From Deinandra increscens subsp. villosa (Eukaryota > Streptophyta > Magnoliopsida > Asterales > Asteraceae): a DNA stretch of 64,000 nucleotides. Position numbers and translations under genes: made by a program. Where the stretch lies: positions 1-64,000 of the forward strand of contig JBCNJP010000226.1 in NCBI GenBank assembly GCA_039602395.1, read 5' to 3'. Below, in pieces: positions 52,815 through 63,659 of this stretch (position 1 is the first letter of the stretch; every line of letters begins with the position of its first letter). Under the pieces are notes generated by a model, which ran no database searches, had not been told where the DNA came from, and worked only from the letters and a program-made list of their open reading frames with translations.

Positions 52815-53265
52815 CTATATTGGCCTAAACTCAACGCCTTCAATAATAATCCCTTTCCAGGAACCGTAGTAATCCTGATCGTTTTTCTTCAATTCAAGAC
52901 TAATCGGTGCGTTGGTCGTAGCAGTTTGGAATTTCCAAATTTGTACTTCCATCCAACCATCGTCTCTTTCTTGTGGAAGGCCTTCAATATTCAACCTGTT
53001 AGTTGGATTATGGGTGTTTTGACCAGCCTTCGGTTCAAGAATTTGTGTTTGAGGACTTACTAAATAGAAACACAAAAAACTATCGTCTTCTGAATTCGAT
53101 TTGTCCCTATCATACACTACAAAAGGAGCCTTCATTCTGAATTGGTCATTTGGTAATTTGTAGACAAGGTAAATTGCATATGTTATTTGAGCGGATGAAA
53201 CTAGCTTCGACTTTATGTCGGTGTCCATGTAAAGAGTCCAAGGATCATGGATGACTTCTCCGAAT
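52815..53265 (-). CDS. PP2 domain 2, last exon of the kinase-PP2 gene
   Basis: Reads FGEVIHDPWTLYMDTDIKSK, then AQITYAIYLVYKLP, LNIEGLPQERDDGWMEVQIW, and closes with YYGSWKGIIIEGVEFRPI before the stop, the standard PP2 C-terminus. It is the more canonical of the two domains. AT-rich flank follows. Confidence 0.88.
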
Positions 53266-56200
53266 CTGAAAAATCATAAATAGTCATCTTACATGTCAAA
53301 GAAAAAATACAAGAAAATCAACTTGTTTGCACGTTATTTACTAGAAATATTAGATTTGTGCACGAAAACTGAAAGGAAAATATAAAAAGAACCTTGATTC
53401 GGGTGAAGGCAACACTTCGAGGTTATATATGGAGCTAAATATGCTAACGGCTGATAGCATATGACATTTCTTTCCATTTTTGTCAAGAGAAAACCACTAT
53501 CAATCAAAAAATAATATAGATATGTAATTAGTTTTTGTCAATCAATTCATATATATGAGAATAAATGGACTTAACAATTTGTAATTAAAGTAAATAATCA
53601 TTCTTATATATTAAAGTTACCTTTTTACCATCATCGATTAAGAAGCCTTTGCGAAGAAGTGAGTAAGCTTCCTTCTCCGTTGTCCATTGCACGATATTTG
53701 TTGACCATTTCATCATGTCTTTATAATCAGATGGAAATTTTTCTTGCCAATTTGCATCTGAATCTAATATTGGTTGCCTCTCATCCACCTGTAGAAGAAC
53801 ATAAATCTAAGCCATTTTATATGGAACTGATTAATCTTAACATTTACTTTATACTTACCTTCTCTAAAGGCCAAAATTCGATGCCTTCTGCCTCTATGAA
53901 TCGTTCATCATCATTGTGGTTATAAAATTGAAAGTAAAAATCAACTTTTCTTTGGTCACTAGTGAAGTGACACAGTTCACACATCCACCATCCATCTTTT
54001 CTCTCACATGCAATGTATGCTGAATTTCCATAGCGTTTCTCGGGTAAGCCATATTCAAGTTTTATAAGTTGGTGACCTTTTCTCGCCTTCTTCATTGGGA
54101 GCATATACTTGAACACAAAGTTCACCGTGTATGTGATTCCGGGTGACAAGAATTGAGTTTTTACACGTGTTTCCACAAGCATACCCTTCCACTTCTTCTC
54201 TAAATAGTAGGTGCCCCCAACAAATCTGCATGAATAAAACCAAAGAATTAATGATACATTGCTAATTTATACTAATCTAATAATATTTTCAAAAGCTAGA
54301 AACAAAAGTATAGGAAGAGAAGTCACCTTGAATTATCATATTTGATAAGGATTCGTATAAGTGGGTGAAAATAACCTAGGCTAAACCTAGCGGCAACGAT
54401 CTTGGCCAACCAAGAATCGTCGACGGTTGTGATATCCGGCCAACCGGAACTATCAATGAACAAAACTTGTTCAACAAGAAAATACTTTTCTTTATTCAAT
54501 AATCAACTCCCTAATTGAGAATTACAAAACTGTTTAAATAGAAAAAGAATCACACTTAAACTAGGAAACAAATAAAAATAAAATAACTGCTAAAATAATG
54601 ATAGATTAGGAATCAAGAAACCCTATTGGGCTTGGATTCCCTGGGTTGCAAATCGGGTCTGAATACGGATCAACCGGATCCGTATCATCCTCCCCTTCTT
54701 TGAAAAACTCGTCCTCGAGTTTTAACATCGGATCAAAACCACCAGGATCAAACGGAATACCCCGACGTCTTCCTCTTAACATCGTCACAAACAAGATCAT
54801 CACGACCAACTCTTTAAGTTTATATTCACATGTCGCTCGAGTCGGCTTCAAGCGAACACTATTTTGACTGGCGGGTCCAGGGTCTATTGGGTTACCGTGT
54901 CTTTCCACATCCTTCCCCCTCTCCCCCTCTTCGAAAAAGACTCGTCCTCGAGTCTTGAGAACGTCAAAGAAAACACCGCTAATTTTAAAGCTAAAACCAC
55001 ATTTAAACAAAGCATTCATACCATTAATAACTTGGTCTTTATGAAAACATTGAGCAAATCGTGATTGGGATTCAATCCCTACATCAAAGTTTACGGAATT
55101 CAAACGAAATTTGATTTGAGATATATCCATCCTTTGCATGCACTTTGAGGTCAATATTGAGAACTGAACTATTCTTATCCATTCACTTAGACGATAACTC
55201 AATTTCTGTCCCTCAAAATTATGCAACCTCAATCCTAATTTTGTTCTATACCCATGAATTTCGCACGGGAACCCAAATTTTATGAATATCGCAAATATAT
55301 CAAACACAAACTCATTTAAAACATATCCATCAAAACCAAACAGAACCTCCAAGTCAATGGGTACCCGGCAAAATTTGAAAGGGATCCCTCCTTCACATGG
55401 GATTATGATAATGTTTTCCTTTGCATCCCATTTAAATGATAATTTCTCAGAAAGATAACTCCATAAATTACGGGGAAAATTGAACGTAAAATTGAATTCA
55501 ATTATAAATACGCTCCAAAATTCTGATGAGTTGTGAATCAAAATTACCTCCGAATTGATCAACTTGAACCTAAAATTTCGGAATAAAAAACATAACACCT
55601 TCCTGCGTATCCGTTCAACTTGAATATGCGGACTATGGAGGGTGAGAACCAGGGGTGGCGACGGAGTACGAGTCTCGGCAGTGATAGTAGTAGCGGGCGG
55701 GGAAACGGTTGTTGATGCCGGGTGCGTGGATGGCGCGAGTGGCACCGGTTGCGGGTCGAGTGCGGGCGGCGCGAATGGTGGTGAGTGCGCGGGTGCCGCC
55801 TGCGAGGAAGCGGGTGGGGGAAGAGTAACCCAACCAAGAAATAATTGGATGCGTAAACACTCCTCCGCATCGGGTGTCACTTCGTCTTCGTCGTATCGCG
55901 GATAACAGTGAAGTCCCGGATCTTCATACTGCACCTCGATATCACGAATCCGTTGTTGTAGACGTTCTATCTCAGTGATGTCACGAGGATCACGTTGTTC
56001 ATGGCCGTTGCCTCCGGCGGCGAATCTACGGTGGTGATGACGACGGTCTCTCCTACGAACGGACATCCTGCGAACCTGATGCTCTAATACCACTTGATAC
56101 GGATTCGTATAAGTGGGTGAAAATAACCTAGGCTAAACCTAGCGGCAACGATCTTGGCCAACCAAGAATCGTCGACGGTTGTGATATCCGGCCAACCGGA

Positions 56201-59200
56201 ACTATCAATGAACAAAACCTGTTCAACAAGAAAATACTTTTCTTTATTCAATAATCAACTCCCTAATTGAGAATTACAAAACTGTTTAAATAGAAAAAGA
56301 ATCACACTTAAACTAGGAAACAAATAAAAATAAAATAACTGCTAAAATAATGATAGATTAGGAATCAAGAAACCCTATTGGGCTTGGATTCCCTGGGTTG
56401 CAAATCGGGTCTGAATACGGATCAACCGGATCCGTATCAATATTCACTCTGATATCTACTCCTCTTACGTGCCCTTTTCTTGTACTCGTCATTATCATTC
56501 CTGTAATTATACCTGGCAAAAGGTACCAGATAGTTAGTTAATTTTGGGTCAATATGGGTAATTTTCATAACATATTGGGTTAGTATGGGCTACAAGAAAA
56601 GTAGCAATGGATGATGGATTTGCATGGATGGCCGAAGATTGAAATATTTACGGGTCAGAATGGGCTATGTAAAATAAAAGGAAATCAAGTATTTTGTTAG
56701 TTACAGTTTATCTGCGTTTGATATTGGATCACATCAAATATAAGATGTTAAGTTCAAGTTGTGGGATAGTGCTCATGAGGAATGATGCTCTTTGATTCTT
56801 AATGAATAATAATCTTGAACTTCTGCACACTTGCATACACTTGAACTTAACATCTTATGATAAATGAAGTGGATCTGCTGTTAAATAAATAAAAAATTGG
56901 GAAATGGTCAAAATTTTGGATGTTTGACTTTTTGTTGTTTGAAACAGTATGGTGCAGGAGAACTGATAAGCTTGTTGATGGGCCAAATGCATCACATATA
57001 AGTATATAACAGTATGGTCTTTCAAATACTAAAAAGCATAAAAACGATCTTTTTTAATAGGAGAACTGACTGAGCTTGTTGTAGAAAAAATGAATTTTTT
57101 TTAATGTGGCCCGTTTTGACTCGAACCAAAATGATCTTTTTAAATTGGCCCGTCTTAACCCAAGCCCATTCTGACCCGAACCCGTTTTGACCCACCACCT
57201 TGTCCAACCGGACCCGCCCGTTTTGCCAGGCCTACCTGTCGTATTCCTCCACACAATCTGCAAATGATCTCATTTCACAGTGTTCTCCCTTCTTGTTTAT
57301 TGAAAACCACTGTCCATTAATTAAACATGTTCAAGTTAGTTCGGAATATACAACAAAATGTTGATTATACATCCATAATTTTTAATATTATTAAAATCTC
57401 CAAACATGAACTTTACAAGGTTACTGTATAATACACACTACAAGGGGCATGTTCATTGTAAAACCCAAAAGAATGTAGAATCAGGAAACTCTCTATTTCG
57501 CATACGAAATTACTCTATTTCACATGCGAAGTTCGCTAATTAGAGGAAAAAGAAAAGTTAAGAAAAGAAATTTATCACAGTCGTCACATGAACTGATCCA
57601 ATGACCCAAAAGGGGTTCCTCTATTCTACCCTTTTTTTTTTCTTCTTCAAAAGCATACACTACCGGTATAAAGATGGAGGGGCTGGGTCACGGGTGCTAA
57701 GGGCAGTTTTTGGTACAGGACGAAATAGGTAAACCCAAACCAGTTTTCTCCAAAATCTACACTTTTAAGGAAGAAGATATCAAGTCTACATATAGTCACA
57801 AATGTAATGTCAGCATTGCTATGGAAGTAACATGGAGAATGATTTTAACTCATGAAGAGATGGTAGGTAAAGGTTTGGTTTTTCTATGGTATTTAACTAT
57901 ATTCTAGAGGTGGCAACCAGCAAGATTACCATTACATTTTTAGTATGGGCCAAAACGGGTTGTGTTGGGTTATCTTGCCTGCATCATTTTAGTCCGAATT
58001 AATGCGTTAAATGTTATTACCTAAAGAATACCATTAGAGTAATAACTGAACTTTCCAAATAGGATGGATTAAGAAGTTGTACGCATTAATTGAAAAAGAC
58101 TTTTACGGATTAAGGATCTGCATCTAATTTTTATCTACATCTATGCAGCAATCCTAGGATTCTGTCCTTGTGGCAAAACCAATCGGAAGAGTTACCCGGC
58201 CAGCAGAGGAGTATAAAGCTAGTTAGAAGAGTTACCAAGTATAATTGCCATTGTATAAGTAAAAGAATCTAAAGTTAATTGATTACCGTTTTGCCTTTGT
58301 TTAGAAGGACCCCTTTGAAAAGAAGTTGCATCAATTCACCATAGGAACGGTAGTTCAGAAGAGGTTCTGCACTCTCAACAATCTCTTTATAGTAGGTAAA
58401 AGAACTAATTAGCTCTTGAAGTATGAGTGCATTCTCAAGTTCTTCCACAACCGTAGCCATCCTTGGCCGATGTTCACGATCTAACTCCAGACATCGATAC
58501 GCAATGTCTGAAAATATCTCTAAAGCACTCTCATCCAATGGGGGAATAGATGGGCTTTTGAAGACGATATCATTTAAATTCTTCTGTTTATAGCTTTCAA
58601 TCCACGTGGGCACAAACTTCTTCTCAACATGGCCATTGATGCTATAAGTACTACACAATCTTCCACATAGAACTTCAAATAAGATTACACCAAAAGAGTA
58701 TACGTCTGACTCTTTCGTTAGCGTGGGGGTCATCGTATGCAATGGATCACAATACCCACGGATACCTGCTGCTAATGCGACAATAGCAGAGTGTTGCTCA
58801 TTAGCTGAACCCATTATTGACAGCCCAAAATCTGAAACTTTAGCATTCCATTGGTCATCAAGAAGGATGTTGCCACTTTTTACATCACAATGGATAGTCT
58901 CCTTTGGATCATGAAGGTAGCTTAATCCCTTTGCGGCATCTATGCATATCTTCAAACGCCGTGTCCATGAGAGACATGGGGAATTTAAATGGCGGTCGAG
59001 GCTTCCATGAGATGCAAGCTCGTACACAAGGATCATCTCACCCCCTTCGCAACAAAATCCTAGAAGAGAGATAAGATTTTCATGCTTGCAACTGGAAAGC
59101 ACGGTGATCTCCTTCCAGAACTCTAGTACCCCTTGTCCACATACGTCTGTCAGATCCAGACGCTTAATAGCAACCATGCTCCGGCCCTTAGAGTGAGTCA

Positions 59201-59345
59201 CTTCTCTTTTATAAACATTCCCAAAACCACCAACTCCGATACGGTAATTCTGATCGTTAAAGTTGTTGGTGGCTGATCTTATCTCCTCCAGTTGGATTCT
59301 AAGATGTTGAAACTTCTGCAAGAATGTCTGCAAGTATGCATCCAT
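52815..59345 (-). CDS. Receptor-like cytoplasmic kinase with two PP2 domains, disrupted by an LTR element
   Basis: Seven exons (high to low): 59345-58287, 57309-57236, 56500-56440 continued at 54337-54327, 54225-53859, 53788-53621, 53496-53393, 53265-52815. All junctions are GT-AG, and counting the target duplication once gives 765 codons including stop, a whole number, which supports the model. Order: kinase (residues ~20-320), a WFSINKKGEHCEM linker, PP2 domain 1, a second DERQPILDSD/WFSLDKNGKKCHM linker, PP2 domain 2. PP2 domains are lectin-like folds known from phloem proteins; with the kinase this suggests a cytoplasmic signalling protein (no signal peptide or membrane helix seen). A 2.1-kb retrotransposon in the third exon should add about 20 foreign residues then a stop, removing both PP2 domains. 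Confidence 0.85.
53393..53788 (-). CDS. Inter-PP2 linker exons of the kinase-PP2 gene
   Basis: Exons 53788-53621 (VDERQPILDSDANWQEKFPS to LRKGFLIDDGKK) and 53496-53393 (WFSLDKNGKKCHMLSA to LPSPESR). The WFS..KNGKKC.MLSA motif repeats the WFSINKKGEHCEM motif before domain 1, showing that linker plus PP2 was duplicated as a unit. The splice junction completes ESRFGEVIHDPW in the last exon. Confidence 0.8.
53859..54225 (-). CDS. PP2 domain 1 exon of the kinase-PP2 gene
   Basis: Begins FVGGTYYLEKKWKGMLVETR (TTCATGCAG acceptor) and ends EGIEFWPLEK at a GTAAGTAT donor. It carries the PP2 order: TYTVNFVFKY strand, LEYGLPEKR, ERKDGWWMCELCHF, then FYFQFYNHNDDERFIEAEGI and EFWPLEK, equivalent to the G(I/V)E.RP ending of phloem protein 2. 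Downstream of the LTR insertion, so probably not translated from the native start. Confidence 0.82.
54343..54687 (-). repeat. 3' LTR of the compact element
   Basis: Contains the last 27 codons or so of the element ORF, which stops at 54606 inside the LTR. Flanked on the left by ATATT. Confidence 0.92.
54606..56093 (-). CDS. Gag-like ORF of the compact LTR element, 495 aa
   Basis: Starts at the LTR edge just before the primer site and ends inside the 3' LTR. Residues 1-40 are Arg/His-rich (MSVRRRDRRHHHRRF). Residues 40-60 (EIERLQQRIRDIEVQYEDP) resemble the helix at the N-terminus of plant Gypsy gag proteins. Residues ~95-160 are Pro/Ala/Thr-rich. The middle (about 165-380) is hydrophobic and aromatic, with no recognised domain. 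The C-terminus is acidic (EDEFFKEGEDDTDPVDPYSD). The true start may be the second Met, since the first lies within LTR/PBS sequence. An intact frame of this length in an element without pol suggests selection or recent birth by deletion; function unknown, gag-like is inference. Confidence 0.6.
   Translation of the reverse strand: MVLEHQVRRMSVRRRDRRHHHRRFAAGGNGHEQRDPRDITEIERLQQRIRDIEVQYEDPGLHCYPRYDEDEVTPDAEECLRIQLFLGWVTLPPPASSQAAPAHSPPFAPPALDPQPVPLAPSTHPASTTVSPPATTITAETRTPSPPLVLTLHSPHIQVERIRRKVLCFLFRNFRFKLINSEVILIHNSSEFWSVFIIEFNFTFNFPRNLWSYLSEKLSFKWDAKENIIIIPCEGGIPFKFCRVPIDLEVLFGFDGYVLNEFVFDIFAIFIKFGFPCEIHGYRTKLGLRLHNFEGQKLSYRLSEWIRIVQFSILTSKCMQRMDISQIKFRLNSVNFDVGIESQSRFAQCFHKDQVINGMNALFKCGFSFKISGVFFDVLKTRGRVFFEEGERGKDVERHGNPIDPGPASQNSVRLKPTRATCEYKLKELVVMILFVTMLRGRRRGIPFDPGGFDPMLKLEDEFFKEGEDDTDPVDPYSDPICNPGNPSPIGFLDS
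56094..56439 (-). repeat. 5' LTR of the compact element
   Basis: Near-identical to 54343-54687. Reading from the disrupted exon into this LTR meets a TAG after about 20 codons. Confidence 0.92.
57440..57670 (+). repeat. MITE-like repeat, copy B, in intron 1 of the kinase-PP2 gene
   Basis: CTCTATTTCGCATACGAAAT, CTATTTCACATGCGAA, a GAAAAAGAAAAG tract and CTGATCCAATG match the complement of 20859-21060 in order. It lies in the 977-bp first intron. Confidence 0.5.
58287..59345 (-). CDS. Kinase exon of the kinase-PP2 gene
   Basis: 353 codons from the first ATG. It has MDAYLQTFLQKFQHLRIQLE, then SATNNFNDQNYRIGVGGFGN (glycine-rich loop), VAIKRL (ATP-binding Lys), VYELASHGSLDRHL (hinge), IHCDVKSGNILLDD (catalytic HxD with Cys in place of the Arg of RD kinases, so non-RD), SDFGLS (metal-binding), and TKESDVYSFGVILFEVLCGR (subdomain IX). 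All key catalytic residues are present; Ser/Thr specificity is inferred from the receptor-like kinase family. The exon ends LLNKGKT before a GTAATC donor. In the disrupted gene this is the part most likely still to be made. A non-RD loop is often seen in immune-type plant kinases. Confidence 0.9.
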
Positions 59346-59771
59346 ATTTGTGGATCAAATAAAGGTTCCAAGCAATTGCAAGTGCACAGGTTGACAGGGA
59401 ATTGAAAGAAAAAAAACACAACCAAGTATTCCAACCAAATGAAGATGCCCAGATCACATTATTGCACATTATCAACATTAATTCAAGTGTCAAAATCAAA
59501 ACCCGTTTACGACGACAAGCTATTTTTTTTAAAAAAAATTTAGGATGTATAGAAATAAATAATTCAGACCATGAAGTTACTGTGTTAAGTTATTGAACAC
59601 AAGTTAGTGAGAAAAAATCAAAATAAAGCTTAAAGTAAGTATTAATTAACTAAAAATTAAAAGAGGAAGAAACATGATGAAGCTTTTGATTGGTTGGAAA
59701 ACGAACGGAGATGCAAGCTTTTGTAGGTTTTGTTTTTTTATGGTATTTTCTTAAGCAAAATATTTAACTAA
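59346..59771. other. Upstream region of the kinase-PP2 gene
   Basis: 5' flank of the gene, presumably with its promoter and 5' UTR. No TATA box could be assigned with confidence. Confidence 0.35.
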
Positions 59772-60600
59772 TCACGCAGAGATGGTAGGTTTGGTTTTTC
59801 TATGGTATTTTCTAGAGGTGGCAACTGGCAAGATGGTTGTGTTGGGGTGCAACAGTATAAAGCTAGATAGAAAAGTTACCAATTGCCTTTGAACTGCAGT
59901 CTCAAGTTCTGCGACAACCTCAGCCATATTTGGCCGATCTTCACGATATACCTCCAGACATCGATACGCAATGTCTGAAAATATTTTTAATGCACTCACA
60001 TCCAATGGTGGAATGGTCGGATTTTTGCTCATTAGCGGAACCCATTATTGATAGCCCAAAATCTGAAACTTTAGCATTCCAATTGTCATCAAGAAGGATA
60101 TTTGCACTTTTCATATCACAATGGATAAGTCGTTGGTGCGTCTCCCTTGGATCATGAAGATAGCTTAATCCCTTCGCGACATCAAGGCACATCTTCAGAC
60201 GTAGGCACATCTTCAGACGTTGTGTCCATGAGAGATGGGGGGAATTTAAATGGCGGTCGAGGCTTCCACGAGATGCAAGCTCGTACACAAGGATCATCTC
60301 ACTCCCTTCGAAACAAAACCCTAGAAGAGAGACAAGATTTTCATGCTTGTAATTGGAAAGCATGGTGATCTCCTTCAAGAACTCCGGTATTCCTTGTCTA
60401 CTCTTCGGATCCAGACGCTTAATAGCAGCCATGCTTCGGCCCTTAGAGTGAGACACTTCTCCTCTATAAACTTTCCCAAAACCACCAACTCCGATATGAT
60501 TATTCTGATCGTCAAAGTTATTGGTGGCTGATGTTATCTCTTCCAGTTGGATTTTAAGATGCTCGAAATTCTGTAAGAATGTCTGCAAGAATGAATCCAT
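59772..60600 (-). pseudogene. Deleted kinase paralogue
   Basis: Starts MDSFLQTFLQNFEHLKIQLE and is strongly similar to the kinase exon of the neighbouring gene as far as SDFGLSIMGSANEQ. There about 100 codons (activation segment and most of the C-lobe) are missing, and the frame shifts; KNPTIPPLDVSALKIFSDIA and YRCLEVYREDRPNMAEVV then resume the tail in another frame (59860-60032). An 18-bp tandem slip gives RLKMCLRLKMCL (about 60185-60220). No PP2 exons follow. It keeps IHCDMKSANILLDD but cannot form a whole kinase. It is a tandem duplicate in the same orientation, about 0.4 kb upstream of the intact kinase exon. Confidence 0.85.
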
Positions 60601-61785
60601 ATTTGTGGATAATAAAGGGTTTCAAGCAATTACAAGTGCACAGATTGACAAGGAATCAAAAGAATGAAGGAAATGCAAGATTAATTTTCAGGGAGTACGT
60701 AGTTGAATAAACCGAAATGCCTTTTATAACATGATAAGAGAGGCGAGAAATGAAACTTTATTTGATTAAAAACAAAATATAATGTAATATAATGTGATGG
60801 AGTGAGTGATTAAGATGGGTAAGTCACACCACCTAATGCATTGAATGTTTCAAATTGAATTTGTCGTGGGTATCAAATGTCTCTAGAATGGAATCTCATG
60901 TGTGAAACCCGAGACCAAATGAAGATGCTCTGATCACATTGTTTCATATAAAAATTTAGTGTTTTAAATCTTAAAATTATGTCAATGTTGGCACTTAGTA
61001 GAGGTTATTCCTCGTAGTGTAATTTAGGGTTAAAAAATTCTAGATGTATATACCCAATTACCCATGGTTATTTGAAAATTGATATATTAATAATGATTGG
61101 GTTCTATAGAAAACTAATATTTTATAAAAACAAAAAAATAAAGAAAATTTTTATTTTTTAAACTTTTTTTTATATGTTTCTTTCATAATTTTAAGAATAC
61201 TGGAAAAAGAAAATACTTTAAAAACAATTTCGAGTTTTTTTTAAAAATAAAATAAAATTCAGATTTTAGCTTGAAATTAATAATGCACCATGCAACAATA
61301 ATATAAAATTGGTTTATGAATGCAAATTCTTTGTATTTTACATTATTCGCATAAACCACGTCCATATTTAAGTTAAGTTTCTTATTTTTAAGTAGTTTTA
61401 ATTATAATGCATTATGCAATACTATTAGTACTATAGCATGATGCACTAATAAAAAATAACTAAATTTTTCAGTTTTTAAAATTTTTTCCCATAATTAAAG
61501 CTAATAAAATTATAGACTTTTTGGTGAAATTCTTTTCAAAAATTATTAATATATGAAGAAGTTATAGAGAAAAAAAGGTTTGCTTTTTGGTTTTATGGAT
61601 AATTGTTAGTTTTCTGTATATCTTTTCCCATGTTAATAATTATGACTTTATCCTTCACACAAACGGTTTTAGTCACCAGCCACATCAACTTTTTAACCAT
61701 CTTTTTTACAAACAGATTTTTACCCCACGTCGTCTTTTCCACAAACACTACATATTTACTTATATAATATTATATTAAAAGATTG
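60601..61785. other. AT-rich intergenic DNA, no gene
   Basis: No coding frame or repeat boundary was supported. Confidence 0.4.
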
Positions 61786-61985
61786 TTTGTAAAGTAAAAC
61801 TAAAATCTTGCAAAAGTAAAACCCTTTACTTATAAAAGTGAAATCTGGTAAAAGTAAACTAAAATTTGACAATAGTAAGAAATCTTGTAAATGTAAAACT
61901 AAAATATGGTGTAATAGTAAAACCCTTAAATCTTAAAAAGTGAAATCTGATAAAAGTAAAACTAAAATCTGACAATAGTTATTCT
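61786..61985. repeat. Degenerate tandem repeat of AGTAAAACTAAAATCTG units
   Basis: About two copies of a roughly 100-bp unit, each itself made of AAAGTAAAACTAAAATCTTG / AAAAGTGAAATCTGGTAAA modules. Confidence 0.75.
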
Positions 61986-62780
61986 GAAATCACTATTTTT
62001 TACGGGTTTAAAAATAATATATATTGAATATTACTTGTTCTTTTACCAGTATACATAACAAGGACTATAAACATCGACAGCGAGAGGAAATGGAGTCGCC
62101 GCCGATCAAACGAGAATTTTGACCGCCTATACCCGATGTTGACCTCCTACCATCGAGATTGATCGAGTGCGCCTACCCAGGCGGATTACAGTAAAGGTGC
62201 CTCGGCAACCTAGCACCTAACGATTCCTCGACAAGCACTCGACTACCTAGACCAACTTTGCAACATTGATGGTTAGTAACCTAGACCCATTCCAGACGGG
62301 TCTTGACGCAAAGTTATAGCCACTCTTAGAACTTTCTAAGGGAAAAATGTCATAACTTAGCACCTTGTATGATTTAAATTTACAAATATTTTGGTATATA
62401 TGAATCATTTTACCATTAAAATGTCGTCTTAAAGACAACTATTAACCTATGGTTAATTTTGATATTTTCTAAGTGTGTTTGTAATACTAACCTTACACTT
62501 ATCCTTCCTTAATTTTTTCTTCTGTTACCTTAACATCGCATCTTCACCACACAATTTCCTCTATTTCATTTGTAAAACTACCACCATACTTTTTCAACCT
62601 CATGTTTTTTTATATTATTTAATTCACTTTAAATTAACTTCAAACTAAACAAAACTAATAAATAACTCATATATAACAAAGAAAACAATAACATTAATAT
62701 AACTAAAATTAATTACATTTCATAAAGAATATTAAAAAAATAACTAGAAATATTAAAACCTAAAAAACATCACTTAGATT
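61986..62780. other. Intergenic DNA, no gene seen
   Basis: The stretch 62075-62270 is GC-richer (GGCGGATTACAGTAAAGGTG, CTCGACTACCTAGACC) and looks like a decayed repeat. The rest is AT-rich. Confidence 0.35.
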
Positions 62781-62784
62781 TATC

Positions 62785-63475
62785 AAAAAGTTGTGCTCTT
62801 ATTATTTGAGCCAACGTACACCCCTCATCAACAACATCCTTGAAGCTGCTCCAAGATCCCGACACATTTGCTTATGTTCTTTTCGCTCCTCGGCTTGTTT
62901 TTGCAATTGTAGTTTTTCAAATTGGATCTCATTGAACCCATCGAACTTGGTCGCTAATATTTCGGCTCAACTTTGATCATATGAGTGGGTTTGTTGGCTC
63001 GACGAGTGTATTCTTTTTCCCTTTTGTTTCCCGGCGGGTCTTGGCTGAAACATGCGTGATTTTGAAGAAACCTTCGTTGTTGAGGTTGAATTGGGTTGCT
63101 TGTGCATCGGAAGCACTCATACTATACTTGTTTGACTAAATGTCTTTGATCTTTTCGAGCCACCACCTTCAAGCCCAACAGCCGTTGGCCATTTTGGAGA
63201 TTGTCTTGCAACTGCCCAACAATCCAAATGGTTAAAACTTGCACGATTGCTTTTCAGACGAAAACGGTGTTGTGCCAACCTAAATATATCAACATCATTT
63301 TGACAAAATTTTTTTTGTTAGTTGGAGAGGTTTTTAAATATGTTGCTAAACTTGGCCATCTTGACATTTAGTTGGTGCTATGTTCGGTAGTAGGGATTAG
63401 GGTGGTTCATCTCTTTATCTCTTTGTGCAACCTCAATGTAACATTCATCCAAAAATGACTGTCCGTTCCCTAAAT
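62785..63475 (-). pseudogene. Myb/SANT-like ORF remnant of Harbinger type
   Basis: Across frames with stops, the minus strand reads LDECYIEVAQRDKEMNHPNP, then KMAKFSNIFKNLSN, then FNHLDCWAVARQSPKWPTAV, GLEGGGSKRSK, FQPRPAGKQKGKR, and ends QAEERKEHKQMCRDLG. This is the layout of the second protein of plant Harbinger elements and their domesticated relatives (Myb/SANT-like DNA-binding region, W..V..HPKW, GSKRSK, then a basic RP.GR.KAK segment and a charged helical tail). It would bind element ends and help import transposase. Several stops and frameshifts make it dead. No Harbinger transposase is adjacent. Confidence 0.55.
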
Positions 63476-63659
63476 TTTTTTTACAAAGTTAGCGATTTAT
63501 AAAATAAAAGTTAGAAAGTTTAAAAATTATATAAATCAAATATACATTTTTTACTATCCTCGGAAACATCAACCCAATATTGTGGGTGGGGGCGGAACCA
63601 GTGTTTCCGCACCAGGATAGGATTAGGTATAACGAACACCCTTACAATCATCACTGGTT

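Larger units (their letters stand above)
54343..56439 (-). mobile_element. Compact 2.1-kb LTR retrotransposon with one ORF
   Basis: LTRs of about 345 bp (54343-54687, 56094-56439) with TGATACGG...CCGTATCA ends. They are near-identical (I saw A/C at the outer end and T/C in ACAAAAC(T/C)TGTTC). The target duplication is perfect, ATATT (54338-54342, 56440-56444). Primer site TGGTATTAGAGC (56080-56091), one mismatch from the tRNA-Met site. The 1.4-kb interior is almost filled by a single 495-codon ORF, with no protease, reverse transcriptase or integrase. It is larger than a TRIM but smaller than a LARD, and it interrupts an exon of the kinase-PP2 gene. Confidence 0.9.

Noticed and set aside
57022..57263. 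Minus-strand ORFs in intron 2 of the kinase-PP2 gene
   Set aside because: They lie mostly in intron sequence rich in TGGGTCAAAACGGG-type decayed repeats and only overlap the edge of the real exon 57236-57309 in other frames.
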